Of a stretch of DNA of 64,000 nt, positions 41,201-50,742 are shown in pieces; positions within the stretch are counted from its first letter, which is position 1; every line of letters begins with the position of its first letter. The notes below the pieces were generated by a model. That model did not search any database. It was not told the DNA's origin and worked only from the letters and a program-made list of their open reading frames with translations. This stretch comes from Flavobacteriales bacterium (GTDB lineage Bacteria > Bacteroidota > Bacteroidia > Flavobacteriales > ECT2AJA-044): positions 1,422 through 65,421 of the forward strand of contig JAGWBA010000008.1 in NCBI GenBank assembly GCA_021296215.1, written 5' to 3'. Made by a program: the position numbers and the translations under genes.

Positions 41201-43551
41201 ATGACAACAAAGAAACACTTAACGCTTGCCTTTTTCATTTTATTGATTTTTTCGGCCTACGGCCAGATGGTCACCCAACAGATCGTAGGGACCGTCACGG
41301 ACCCCGGCGCACAACAGCCCCTTGTAGGCGCCAATGTGGTGCTGACGTCGGTGGATCCACCGCGCGGTGCGGTGACCGATGCATCGGGCCGTTTTACCTT
41401 GGCTGATGTACCCGTGGGTCGCCATACCGTCGAGATCTCCTTTATCGGATATGGAACCAAGGTGGTTCCGAATGTGATCGTGACTTCCGGAAACGCGGTT
41501 CGTTTAGATGTTGCGCTGGTCGAGTCGGCCGAGGTATTGGGAGAGGTTGAACTGACCACCCGGACCTCGGCTGAACGGCCTACCGATGAAATGGTCATGG
41601 TGAGTGGCCGGGTCATTACTGTTGAGGAAACGAAACGAATTGCGGGAGCCATCGACGATTCGGCTCGGATGGTCACATCTTTCGCGGGGGTCACTTCGGG
41701 TGCCGAGGGTAACAACGACATCATAGTGAGAGGGAATTCACCAAAGGGAGTCTTGTGGCGTCTTGAAGGTGTGGAGATCTTTAATCCGAATCACTTCGCC
41801 GACGAGGGGTATACTGGCGGGCCCATCAACGCTTTGAATAGTCAGGTGCTCGGAACGTCCAATTTTTACACAGGGGCATTTGCGCCGCGGTACGGAAATG
41901 CCCTGAGTGGGGTCATGGACATGACACTGAGGAATCCGACCGTGGAAGACCGCCAGTATTCGGCCACCTTGAGTGTGTTGGGTACGGATTTGACCGCTGA
42001 GGGTCCTTTTAACATGGGTGGACAGGCGAGTTACTTGGTCAATTATCGTTATTCGACCTTGGCTTTGATCAGCAATTTAGGATTCCTGGATTTTGGAGGA
42101 ATTCCCGAGTATCAGGATGCTGCCTTCAAAGTGAACTTGCCTTTGAATGAGCATCATGCCGTGAGTTTGTTTGGTATGGGTGGTTACAGTCACATTGAGC
42201 AACTTGGATATTCCGATGAAGCTGAGACTGAGGAGTCTTGGAGTTCGTACATGACCTCCAAGATGAGGGTAATAGGTGTTAACCATACGTGGGTTACCGG
42301 AGATCGCGGATATTTTAAGAACACTTTGGCGGTAACCGGTCGTGAACAGTCCGACGACTATCAGGAGCAATGGGACGATATTTACGGATTGGACCTGCTT
42401 TACCAGAGCGAAATACACAAGTACAACATCATTGGCCAAAGTATTTACCATCACAAGTTCGATGCCGGCAGCAAATTACAGGACGGGGCTAGGTATACTA
42501 AGATGCACTACGGTTTGCCGTCCGACTATTTTGATGAGGACACCGATCTGCTCGAGCCGACATTGAGGTCGAATGGTGAATCGGCTTCTATGCAGGCCTT
42601 TGTGGGTTGGAAAAAGCAATGGGGAGCACGTTGGGAGACTGTAGTTGGCATGCATGCTTTGTACTTCGATTTGAACCAGTCTATTTCTCCTGAACCTCGT
42701 GCAAGTGTATCGTACCTCGAGAATGACAATCGCCAATGGAGTTTTGGCGCCGGGGTACACTCGCGTTTGGAGACCGTGAGCATGTATTTAGCGGAGGAAG
42801 TGCAGCCAGATGGCAGTACGGTAAGGCCAATGAAAACTTGAAGCCGACCAAAAGTGCACATTTCGTTTTGGGTTTGGAGCAACGTTTGGGCGACCATTCG
42901 CATCTTACTGCTGAAGTGTATTACCAGAATCTATTTGAAGTGCCCGGTGGAGGGGCCGATGATCCGGAGTATTCCTTGTTGAACAGTTGGGGGTGGTTTT
43001 CGATCGTTGACATGGAGAACAACGGTACGGGGCGCAACTACGGTCTCGACGTTAGTTTGCGACGTGATTTCGTTGGCGATTACTACTACATGGCTACTGC
43101 TTCGCTTTATCGATCCTTTTTTACGCCGTTTGATGGTGTTGAACGGAATACGGTCTTCGATGGACAGTTCACTTTTAATGTGTTGGGTGGAAAGGAATTG
43201 CGATTGGACAAAGAAGAGAAGCACCGCACGCTATTCGTGAATACGAAGATCGCCTTGACGGGAGGTCAGTGGTATAAACCGGTCGATTTGGAGGCGAGCA
43301 TCGCAGAGGATGGAACGGTTTGGTCGGATGATGACTACAGTGCTAAAGGAGATGCCGTATTCAAATGGGATTTGGCCGTGGGTGTTCGCCGGTCGTATGC
43401 GAAGTGGAGTTCAGAGTTCAAGATCGATGTGCAGAACGTGACTGCAAATGAAGCGGTCGTCTACGAATACTACAACAGCGATACGCAAAGTATAGAGTAT
43501 GGGTACCAATTTCCGTTGTTGCCCGTTGTTTCATATAAAGTCAGTTGGTAA
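41201..43551 (+). CDS. TonB-dependent receptor of the FecR system (one-base frameshift)
   Basis: 783 residues when repaired. Signal peptide KKHLTLAFFILLIFSAYGQ; carboxypeptidase-regulatory-like domain (QPLVGANVVLTSVDPPRGAV, then TDASGRFTLADVPVGRHTVE); a plug with MVTSFAGVTSGAEGNNDIIV, then RGNSPKGVLWRLEG and FYTGAFAPRYGNALSG; a barrel ending PLLPVVSYKVSW. The frame breaks at 42818-42821 (GGCAGTACGG): one missing base separates MYLAEEVQPDGS from YGKANENLKPTKSAHFVLGL. No STN domain is present. Likely regulated by the sigma/FecR pair upstream; ligand unknown. Confidence 0.82.
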
Positions 43552-43655
43552 TGGAAAACTACATGAAAACCGCGCGCTTTCAATGGTGCGCACCTGAATT
43601 CGAATCGGAGTTAGAAGAATACGCGGCATCGGACGATGTTGAGATAGAAGAATAA
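43551..43655 (+). CDS. 34-residue acidic peptide at the operon end
   Basis: The ATG overlaps the receptor stop (TAATG). The product starts MENYMKTARFQWCAPEFESE and ends in a run of acidic residues (LEEYAASDDVEIEE). It is followed by a strong terminator two bases after its stop. A single Cys and the acidic tail are notable. It may be a translated tail with no function, or a small partner of the receptor system. No family recognised. Confidence 0.4.
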   Translation: MENYMKTARFQWCAPEFESELEEYAASDDVEIEE

Positions 43656-43656
43656 C

Positions 43657-43687
43657 ACAAAGGCCCGGCTGATAGCCGGGCCTTTGT
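43657..43687. terminator. Perfect bidirectional terminator
   Basis: ACAAAGGCCCGGCT-GAT-AGCCGGGCCTTTGT: a perfect 14-bp stem with a 3-base loop and A/T ends on both sides. It closes the sigma-FecR-receptor operon and may also serve the convergent T9SS gene. Confidence 0.9.
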
Positions 43688-43722
43688 TCAGAAACTCTAC
43701 ACTAAGTCTGGGTCTATGACTT

Positions 43723-46629
43723 TTACTCCTGAATGATAAGTTGCTCAACTTGGTAGTCTGAAGCAGATTCGATCGCTACAGTGTACCATCCGGCCGTGAG
43801 GCCGTAAACATCCAAAGTTACCTCGGTGTCGTTCGCTGAGGTAGTCCACACCTGAACGATACGGCCTTGGGCATCAATGATTCGGATCGTGCGTTCTGCT
43901 GCCGAATTCCAAGTCAAGGTCACTTGATCCTTGGTTGGGTTCGGGAACATATTGAATGCACCCTCCTCTTCTTCGAGTCCGATAAAACATGCGCCACATT
44001 CATTCCAGCAAACTACTGGCATGGTCATGTCCGCTGAAGGTAATTCGAGCATACGGTTGATGAAGGTGTTTCCACCGTCTATCGTCGTCAAGGTACAAGG
44101 AGCACCATCGGTCAAACTTTCCTGATCTGTCCAACCGTCAACGGTGTATTTCCACTCGATAGTATCGCCAGGAATGATGCTCGTGAACGAAACGGTGATC
44201 TCGTAAACGTTATCATTATTAGCATCGGTCATGGTTGCACAACCTCCGCACCATCCGTTGAAGGTACCGTTGATATTTACATCAGTATATGCACCTCCTG
44301 TATAACCGTCCATATCGACCCGGAAGGTGATATCAACGTTAATCGGGTTAGCTGGGCAGGCAGAACAGCTTGCATAGCAAACAACCGGAATGATTTGGTC
44401 ACCCTGTACATCGAGATAGCGGTTAGTGAAACCACCGTTGGTTACCACACATGACATACCTGGGGTAAGAGTCTCATCCGTAGCCCAGTTGTCGATGCTG
44501 TATTTGAATTCGATAGGTCCGTTAGGAATATCAGTTATGGTCAACTCCCAAACGCCATCTCCATTCGAGTCAGACATTTGCGCGCAATCACCACACCAGT
44601 TATTGAAGGTACCGCTTACGTTCACGTACCCGAACGCAGAGCCGTAGGCGTTCATATCGACTTGGAAGGTAATATCGCTTGTCAATGCGCCTACGTCAAC
44701 AGTTACATCGTCGATGGCAACACCGTCCGCCCAGTTTCCCGGACCACTGTCGTCGTGCTTGAAGACGAATACCACAGAATCTGATCCGGCCGTGGCACTT
44801 ACGTCCAGGGACATGCTTTCCCATGCACCTGATGTAAGGGTCTCTGACATGGAGTCGAGGAACATGAGCGGGCCTCCGTTCATCGAATACCAGACAGTAC
44901 CGTACGAGCCGTACTCTTGGTTGTTGAAGTATTCAAAGCTCAATTCGAGTGATTGTCCTGCGTAATTCGTTAAATCGAATTGTGGAGTGCGCAAGAGGTC
45001 GTTGCTCATGTCGCAGTTACACGCATTGTCATTGCTAGCCATGAAGTTCGTGTGGGCCGGGAAGGTCAAGAACGCAGAGCTCAAGGAGGTGGCATCACCG
45101 TGGAGGAATCCGACCGATCCGGCATTTTGTGTGGTATCCCAACACGCCGGGAAACCATTTTCAAAGTCTTCTGTAAATGGAAGCATGCTGATCACACAAG
45201 GATTCGCGAGGCAGCTGCTCGTGTGCATTCCATAGTCGGTATATGTGTCTTGTGGATAAACATCCCACTGAGTCGCGCCTACGGCCCAGTCAGTTTCGCC
45301 CATATCGACACTTGTCATACGCACGAGCGTGTGGTTGGCGGTACTTCCCGACCCAACAGGCCAATCGCTTCCGGGGTCTACCATGGGTACACCGATGATA
45401 TCAAGTGTATCGGATCCTTTGACGAGCAAAACAGCATCATCACCATTGAAGTGAACTACGCTTGGAAAAGCGAGTAAAGTGTCGGCTACGCCGGTAAGTG
45501 CAGCCACTGCTTGGTCGTTCACCATATTGTACGTCCCGTTAGCTGGGATCATTCCGGTTGGCTGGAAAGGGTTGATAAATGATCCACCATTCGTGATTTG
45601 GTAGACCATGTAGTTCGAGAGGTCTATAGGACTTCCCGTAGGATTATAAATCTCCAGAGCTTTGTTGTTACTCGAACCCTCTATGTATTCAGAGAAGAAC
45701 AAGTCGCCACAAGGTGAAGGCGTATAAGGTGGAGCCGCCATCATGACATTATCACAGTAGTACGTCTTATCGCCTGCGGTAGCGCCGTCTACTCCAAAGT
45801 TGAAGAAGATCGAAAGCTTGTCGTAGGTATTGTTGTAATCAATGGCTGCCGTACCCGATGATTGGTTGGTAAAATCGAAAGTCAGGGTTTCCCATGCGTT
45901 GGAAGTAGTCGTCATTGCATCTGTTTCAACGCTGATTCCAGCATTAGAAGCATCCTCAGCTTTTAGTCGAACCACGATACCTGAATCAGGGGAATAGACC
46001 ATTGCGGTCATTTCACTCGTTGCTGGTGTGAAAGGGACAGGGTTTGCAAAGCCACCCGGGTCACCAAAAGTAACACCGGCCCACAACTGCGATCCGACTG
46101 GTTTATTTGCCATCAACACCATGTTAGAACCTCCCGCAGGATCAGCAACAACTGAAGTTAATAGTCCTCCAAACGGTGTGACGATATTGCTCACCATCGG
46201 ATCGTCAAGTGTAACCGGAAGGTCTATTTGATCTTGGATAGGGCTTGGGCACGCCGAACATGAATTGTAGCAGACAACATCCAAGACAGTATCGACCGCA
46301 GAAATCAGGCTTCTGTTCGTAAAACCACTATTTGTAACTGTACACGGTTCGCCCGGAGGAAATTCTTCTTGGAAGGTCCAGCCGTCCAAGGTGAATTTAT
46401 ACTCAATAGTGTCATCTGCAATCGGGAGAACAGCTTCCCAAATTCCATCACCATTTGTATCAGAAAGCGGATTTGCCGTTCCCGCCCAAAAATTAAACGT
46501 ACCGTTTACATATACGGTGCCATACGCCCCGTAGTACTGATTCATATCTACCTTAAACGTCACGTTGTGTGTCGTTTGAGCTAGAAGTAAACCAGGAACG
46601 AAAAGGACAAAAAGTAGTATTCTCTTCAT
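43723..46629 (-). CDS. Large T9SS protein with three starch-binding-like domains and a lamin-tail domain
   Basis: 968 residues; signal peptide to LLLAQ. One Ig/CBM-like domain lies near the N-terminus (HNVTFKVDMNQYYGAYGTVY, then VNGTFNFWAG, ending VCYNSCSACP), and two more near residues 650-870 (VDMNAYGSAFGYVNVSGTFN; VDMDGYTGGAYTDVNINGTF). These resemble CBM20/48-type E-set modules. Between them are a jelly-roll region, a lamin-tail domain (FFSEYIEGSSNNKALEIYNP) and a Cys-rich MAM-like part. The sorting domain is FNMFPNPTKDQVTLTWN to VEQLIIQE. It faces the glucan operon, so a surface glucan-binding role is attractive but unproven. Confidence 0.75.
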   Translation of the reverse strand: MKRILLFVLFVPGLLLAQTTHNVTFKVDMNQYYGAYGTVYVNGTFNFWAGTANPLSDTNGDGIWEAVLPIADDTIEYKFTLDGWTFQEEFPPGEPCTVTNSGFTNRSLISAVDTVLDVVCYNSCSACPSPIQDQIDLPVTLDDPMVSNIVTPFGGLLTSVVADPAGGSNMVLMANKPVGSQLWAGVTFGDPGGFANPVPFTPATSEMTAMVYSPDSGIVVRLKAEDASNAGISVETDAMTTTSNAWETLTFDFTNQSSGTAAIDYNNTYDKLSIFFNFGVDGATAGDKTYYCDNVMMAAPPYTPSPCGDLFFSEYIEGSSNNKALEIYNPTGSPIDLSNYMVYQITNGGSFINPFQPTGMIPANGTYNMVNDQAVAALTGVADTLLAFPSVVHFNGDDAVLLVKGSDTLDIIGVPMVDPGSDWPVGSGSTANHTLVRMTSVDMGETDWAVGATQWDVYPQDTYTDYGMHTSSCLANPCVISMLPFTEDFENGFPACWDTTQNAGSVGFLHGDATSLSSAFLTFPAHTNFMASNDNACNCDMSNDLLRTPQFDLTNYAGQSLELSFEYFNNQEYGSYGTVWYSMNGGPLMFLDSMSETLTSGAWESMSLDVSATAGSDSVVFVFKHDDSGPGNWADGVAIDDVTVDVGALTSDITFQVDMNAYGSAFGYVNVSGTFNNWCGDCAQMSDSNGDGVWELTITDIPNGPIEFKYSIDNWATDETLTPGMSCVVTNGGFTNRYLDVQGDQIIPVVCYASCSACPANPINVDITFRVDMDGYTGGAYTDVNINGTFNGWCGGCATMTDANNDNVYEITVSFTSIIPGDTIEWKYTVDGWTDQESLTDGAPCTLTTIDGGNTFINRMLELPSADMTMPVVCWNECGACFIGLEEEEGAFNMFPNPTKDQVTLTWNSAAERTIRIIDAQGRIVQVWTTSANDTEVTLDVYGLTAGWYTVAIESASDYQVEQLIIQE
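43787..43804. repeat. Scattered palindrome variant (GTGA loop)
   Basis: CATCCGGCCGTGAGGCCG within the sorting-domain codons GLTAGW of the large T9SS protein. It keeps CAT, the GGCC stem and a GNRA-type loop. Confidence 0.6.
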
Positions 46630-46750
46630 AAGATTTAGGTTTTCAATTACTTACTCAGTGGGTGTTAGGGATAGTGAATTTATAAAAACTTATGGTATTA
46701 TTCACCAAAAGTTCCTACATTTCCAACTCCATTCGATTTTTTTTACCCCC

Positions 46751-46773
46751 TTAAGATAGTGTTCTTTAAGATA
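46751..46773 (+). promoter_or_regulatory. Direct repeat TTAAGATA x2 before the Nudix regulator
   Basis: TTAAGATA at 46751-46758 and 46766-46773, 15 bases apart and seven bases before the GTG start. It is a possible operator for the sugar regulator, which could act on itself. Confidence 0.35.
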
Positions 46774-46779
46774 TAAAGT

Positions 46780-47547
46780 GTGTCTGATACAATTAAAAAA
46801 AGCGATGCTATCGCAAACGTAGGCCCCAAAAAAATACTTGAGGAGTATAATATTTACTCCATACCGATTGAGGACTTCTTTCAAACTGCGTTTTCTGTTG
46901 ATTGTGCGGTATACGGATTTGACAACGAAGACCTTAAAGTGTTGCTCATTCAGCGTGATGCCGAACCCTATAAGGATGCATGGGCGCTTCCGGGGGATCT
47001 CGTTTATCCGAATGAGGATCTGGGTGCCGGTGCGAATAGAGTATTGAGTGATCTAACAGGACTCCGTAATATTTATATGGAGCAAGCACGTACCTTCGGT
47101 CAGCTGAATCGCCATCCGCTTGGCCGAGTGATCACGATTGCGTATTACGCCCTTGTGAACATAAATTACTACAACCCAAAGAGTTCATCTTGGGCAAAGA
47201 ACGCGCATTGGCATTCGCTTGAAGATCTACCTCAACTCGCCTTTGACCATGGAGAGATCATTTGTAAAACCCTAGAGACATTAAGAGCCAAGGTGAGGCA
47301 TCAGCCTGTGGGCTTTGAATTATTGCCACGTACTTTTCCTTTAGGAGCTTTGCAAAGGCTATATGAAGTTTTGCTGAACAAGAAATTCGATAAAGCAAAC
47401 TTTCGCAAGAAGATTCTTTCGATGAATCTGCTCGTAGATACTGGGAAAACGGAGCAAGATGTTCCTCATCGTCCGGGCCGCTTGTACTCTTTTGACAAGG
47501 AACGTTACGACGAGCTCATTGCGAAGGGCTTTTCATTCGAGTTATAA
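46780..47547 (+). CDS. NrtR-type Nudix-fold transcriptional regulator of sugar use
   Basis: 255 residues, GTG start. A Nudix-like domain (FSVDCAVYGFDNEDLKVLLI, WALPGDLVYPNEDLGAGANR) is followed by a winged helix (LLPRTFPLGALQRLYEVLLN, then KKFDKANFRKKILSMNLLVD). The Nudix box should read GxxxxxExxxxxxxREUxEE; here the RE and EE catalytic residues are replaced (AGANRVLSDLTG), so it is probably a sensor without hydrolase activity, as in sugar regulators such as Bacteroidetes AraR. First gene of a tightly packed operon, so it likely controls the glucan genes behind it. Confidence 0.8.
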   Translation: MSDTIKKSDAIANVGPKKILEEYNIYSIPIEDFFQTAFSVDCAVYGFDNEDLKVLLIQRDAEPYKDAWALPGDLVYPNEDLGAGANRVLSDLTGLRNIYMEQARTFGQLNRHPLGRVITIAYYALVNINYYNPKSSSWAKNAHWHSLEDLPQLAFDHGEIICKTLETLRAKVRHQPVGFELLPRTFPLGALQRLYEVLLNKKFDKANFRKKILSMNLLVDTGKTEQDVPHRPGRLYSFDKERYDELIAKGFSFEL

Positions 47548-47552
47548 GGAGG
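47546..47552 (+). promoter_or_regulatory. Strong Shine-Dalgarno AAGGAGG
   Basis: AAGGAGG, four bases before the ATG at 47557. Perfect anti-16S matches are unusual in Bacteroidota and I see no comparable site at other genes in this window. Confidence 0.6.
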
Positions 47553-47556
47553 CTAT

Positions 47557-49179
47557 ATGGGGGCGAACTTTAATGCATACGACTATTCTGTACTTGCCGC
47601 CTATTTCTTACTCATATTTGGCATATTCCTATTTCTTTATTTGAAGGATCGTAAACGCGGTTTGGACTCTGATAGTAATGCCTATTTTCTCGGAGGTCGC
47701 GATTTATCCTGGTTCATCGTAGGCGCATCGCTTTTTGCTTCGAACATTGGGTCCGAGCATTTGGTAGGATTAGCAGGCGCGGGGGCTTCTGGTGATTTTC
47801 CCGTGGCCCAGTTTGAACTGCTCGCTTCTTTTATGCTCCTGATACTTGCTTGGGTGTTTGTTCCTATTTATCTCCGTACAGGGATCTTCACAATGCCCCA
47901 ATTTTTGGAGAAGCGGTATAACTCTTGGGCTCGGTCTTATCTCACCTGGATTTCGATAATCGGCTACGTTCTGACCAAGATCGCGTTGACCATTATGGCA
48001 GGCGGTATAATATTCAAGGCCTTGTTGGATATTGATTTTTGGTTCGGGGCGATCATCGTGGTTATAGCCACGGGGATATACACGCTTTTTGGCGGATTAA
48101 AAGCGGTGGTATATACCGACATGGTTCAGATGTTCATTCTTTTGGGTAGCTCTATTGCGATCACATTCATTGGGTTGGACAAGCTAGGGGGTTGGGAAAA
48201 CCTGGTGTCAACAGCAGAACCGGGGTATCTGAACTTATGGCGATCAATGGATCACCCCGATTTTCCTTGGACTGGAATCATTTTTGGAGCTCCTATTCTG
48301 GGTATTTGGTATTGGTGTACGGATCAGTTTATTGTACAGCGCGTCCTCGCGGCCCGTAATCTTGATCACGCCCGAAAGGGAAGCATATTTGCTGCCTATT
48401 TAAAAGTTCTACCCTTGTTTTTATTCGTAGTTCCAGGTGTAATCGCGTATCAATTATCTATTGGTCCGAATGCTATCATTCAATTTCCCATAGAGGACGG
48501 TAAGCCGGTTTACGATGCTGCACTACCGCTTTTAACCATGCAGCTTTTGCCGACCGGTCTCCGCGGACTTGTGGTTGCAGGATTATTAGCAGCCCTTATG
48601 AGTTCGTTGAGTTCGGTTTTCAATTCTTGCTCTACTCTGATCACACTGGATGTATACCAGCGTCGTTTTCCCGAGGCAACAGAGAGGCGTTTGGTTGCCG
48701 TAGGTCGATGGTCTACGGCCGGACTAGTAATTTTAGGTATAGCGTGGATCCCGGTTTTACAGCTACTGGAAGGAGGCTTGTTTCAAAAACTTCAAAGCTT
48801 GCAGTCCTATATTTCTCCGCCCATTGCATCGGTCTTCTTGCTTGGTGTTTTCTGGAAGAGGTTGAATGCCAGGGGGGCAAAGTATGCCCTGTTGACTGGA
48901 GCGGTGCTAGGAGCGTTGCGCTTAATTTTGGAGTTGAGCAAAAAAAATTGGTCAGGATTGGTTCAATGGTTCGTTGAGATCAATTTTTTGCTTTTCGCTC
49001 TATTGCTCTTCTTGATCTCGAGCGCAGTACTGGTTCTTGTTAGCTATCGTACTTTTCCTGAAGAAGATAGAATAGGCCCTATTTCTACAACATCCAAACA
49101 AAGCAAATCGCTATCCCACATTATTCACACTGTACTAGTAGTCATCCTGGTATTCGCACTATGGTGGTACTTTTCTTAA
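47557..49179 (+). CDS. Sodium:solute symporter (SSS/SGLT family), sugar type
   Basis: 540 residues and about 14 helices. Family motifs are FLGGRDLSWFIVGASLFASN, then IGSEHLVGLAGAGASGDFPV, the SGLT signature region GGLKAVVYTDMVQMFILLGS, and the sugar-SGLT segment GIWYWCTDQFIVQRVLAARN. It couples Na+ entry to uptake of a sugar. In this operon glucose, laminaribiose or short beta-glucan oligomers are likely. Nine bases follow the regulator stop. Confidence 0.88.
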   Translation: MGANFNAYDYSVLAAYFLLIFGIFLFLYLKDRKRGLDSDSNAYFLGGRDLSWFIVGASLFASNIGSEHLVGLAGAGASGDFPVAQFELLASFMLLILAWVFVPIYLRTGIFTMPQFLEKRYNSWARSYLTWISIIGYVLTKIALTIMAGGIIFKALLDIDFWFGAIIVVIATGIYTLFGGLKAVVYTDMVQMFILLGSSIAITFIGLDKLGGWENLVSTAEPGYLNLWRSMDHPDFPWTGIIFGAPILGIWYWCTDQFIVQRVLAARNLDHARKGSIFAAYLKVLPLFLFVVPGVIAYQLSIGPNAIIQFPIEDGKPVYDAALPLLTMQLLPTGLRGLVVAGLLAALMSSLSSVFNSCSTLITLDVYQRRFPEATERRLVAVGRWSTAGLVILGIAWIPVLQLLEGGLFQKLQSLQSYISPPIASVFLLGVFWKRLNARGAKYALLTGAVLGALRLILELSKKNWSGLVQWFVEINFLLFALLLFLISSAVLVLVSYRTFPEEDRIGPISTTSKQSKSLSHIIHTVLVVILVFALWWYFS

Positions 49180-49188
49180 CTCTTGATT

Positions 49189-50742
49189 ATGAAGAATAGA
49201 GCAATTATGTCCATCGCCCTTATCGTAGCCCTCGGGGGGCTTTTGATGGGATTTGATGCCTCGGTCATTTCCGGGGTTGTGAAGTTCATTGAACCCGAGT
49301 TCGAACTCACAAAGCTCGAGCTTGGGTGGTCGGTAGCTTCATTGACTTTGACCTCAACGTTGGCTATGATGATCGCAGGACCTATTAGCGATAAGCATGG
49401 TAGAAGAACTGTATTGAGGTGGGCAGCAATACTATACGCAATCTCGGCGATAGGTTCGGCTTTGGCTCCAACCTTCCTACTTCTTGTCATTGCTCGAATG
49501 ATCGGTGGTTTTGGAGTAGGCGCTTCCTTAATATTGGCACCAATGTATATAGCCGAGATCTCACCAAAAGAATTGCGAGGTCGATTAGTGTCCTTTAATC
49601 AGCTCAACATTGTCATTGGAATTTCTCTGGCCTTCTTTACCAACTATGCCATACTTCAATATGCTCAAACCGATTACTCCTGGGCAAAGAGTTTGGGGAT
49701 CGATCAACACCAGTGGCGATGGATGCTGGGCTTAGAAACGATTCCTGCAGTTCTTTACTATTTGGGATTATTCTTTGTTCCCAGAAGTCCGCGTTGGTGC
49801 TTGATGCATGAGAATATCAGTGAGGCGGAGGCTGTTTTAGCGCGATTCAATGAGCCAGAAAAAGCGCGAAATGAAATTGACCGCATTACCAAGGCAATTT
49901 CCGAAGATGTGGATAAATCTGAAGGGAGCTTCAAGGACCTCTTTAAACCGGCTATGCGTCTTGTGATCACCATAGGAATTGTTGTTGCGATCCTTCAGCA
50001 GATCACGGGAATAAACTCGGTCTTCTTCTATGCTCCTATGATTTTTGAGCAAAGCGGATTGGGTACAGACACATCTTTCATGCAGGCTATTCTGGTAGGG
50101 TTGGTAAACTTACTCTTTACCATTCTAGCCATACTTTTCATAGATAGACTTGGCCGGAAACCCCTGTTGACTTTTGGGGTTGCCGGAATCGTACTTTCGA
50201 TGTTCGTTCTAGCATACGGTTTCAGCTCCGCAACATATAGCCTGGATTCATCTGACTTAGCCATCTTTGAAGAAGCTCTGCCCGCACTATATGATTTGGA
50301 AGGGCAGATCTTCAATTCTGAGGCAAGCTTTCAAAGTGCAGTTGAAGCTCTAGAAAACGGAGCATCGTTTTTTACAGAGCAAAAACCGGCTCTCCTTAAG
50401 GCGAGTATTAACTTGAATACAATTCTAATACTTGCAGCGATATTGGCCTTCGTAGCCTCATTCGCGATCTCTATAGGACCGGTAATGTGGGTGTTATTCT
50501 CAGAGCTATTCCCAAATAAAATTCGAGGAATAGCCATTTCCTTCGTTGGCCTGATCAATTCGGCTGTAAGTTTCTTGGTTCAGTGGATATTCCCATGGGA
50601 GCTTGAAGTTCTAGGAAGCTCTATGACCTTTTTTATTTATGGCCTTTTCGCTTTGGCCGGATTAATATTCATAGTTCGAGTTATCCCGGAGACCAAAGGC
50701 GTGTCTTTGGAAGAGCTTGAGAAGAAGCTGGTAAAATCATGA
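49189..50742 (+). CDS. MFS sugar porter
   Basis: ATG 49189 chosen over the in-frame TTG 49183. About 517 residues, 12 helices: GGLLMGFDASVISGVVKFIE, DKHGRRTVLRWAAILYAISA, RMIGGFGVGASLILAPMYIA, PRSPRWCLM, QQITGINSVFFYAPMIFEQS, DRLGRKPLL and the C-terminal PETKGVSLEELEKKL. These are the sugar porter (SP) signatures; xylose/glucose H+ symporters are close relatives. A second sugar carrier besides the SSS protein suggests two transported products. The loop between helices 9 and 10 is unusually long (EEALPALYDLEGQIFNSEAS). Confidence 0.9.
   Translation: MKNRAIMSIALIVALGGLLMGFDASVISGVVKFIEPEFELTKLELGWSVASLTLTSTLAMMIAGPISDKHGRRTVLRWAAILYAISAIGSALAPTFLLLVIARMIGGFGVGASLILAPMYIAEISPKELRGRLVSFNQLNIVIGISLAFFTNYAILQYAQTDYSWAKSLGIDQHQWRWMLGLETIPAVLYYLGLFFVPRSPRWCLMHENISEAEAVLARFNEPEKARNEIDRITKAISEDVDKSEGSFKDLFKPAMRLVITIGIVVAILQQITGINSVFFYAPMIFEQSGLGTDTSFMQAILVGLVNLLFTILAILFIDRLGRKPLLTFGVAGIVLSMFVLAYGFSSATYSLDSSDLAIFEEALPALYDLEGQIFNSEASFQSAVEALENGASFFTEQKPALLKASINLNTILILAAILAFVASFAISIGPVMWVLFSELFPNKIRGIAISFVGLINSAVSFLVQWIFPWELEVLGSSMTFFIYGLFALAGLIFIVRVIPETKGVSLEELEKKLVKS

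Noticed and set aside
43723-46629. SusE/SusF-type outer-membrane starch-binding protein
   Set aside because: No lipobox and no SusC/SusD next to it; the protein carries a T9SS sorting domain instead.
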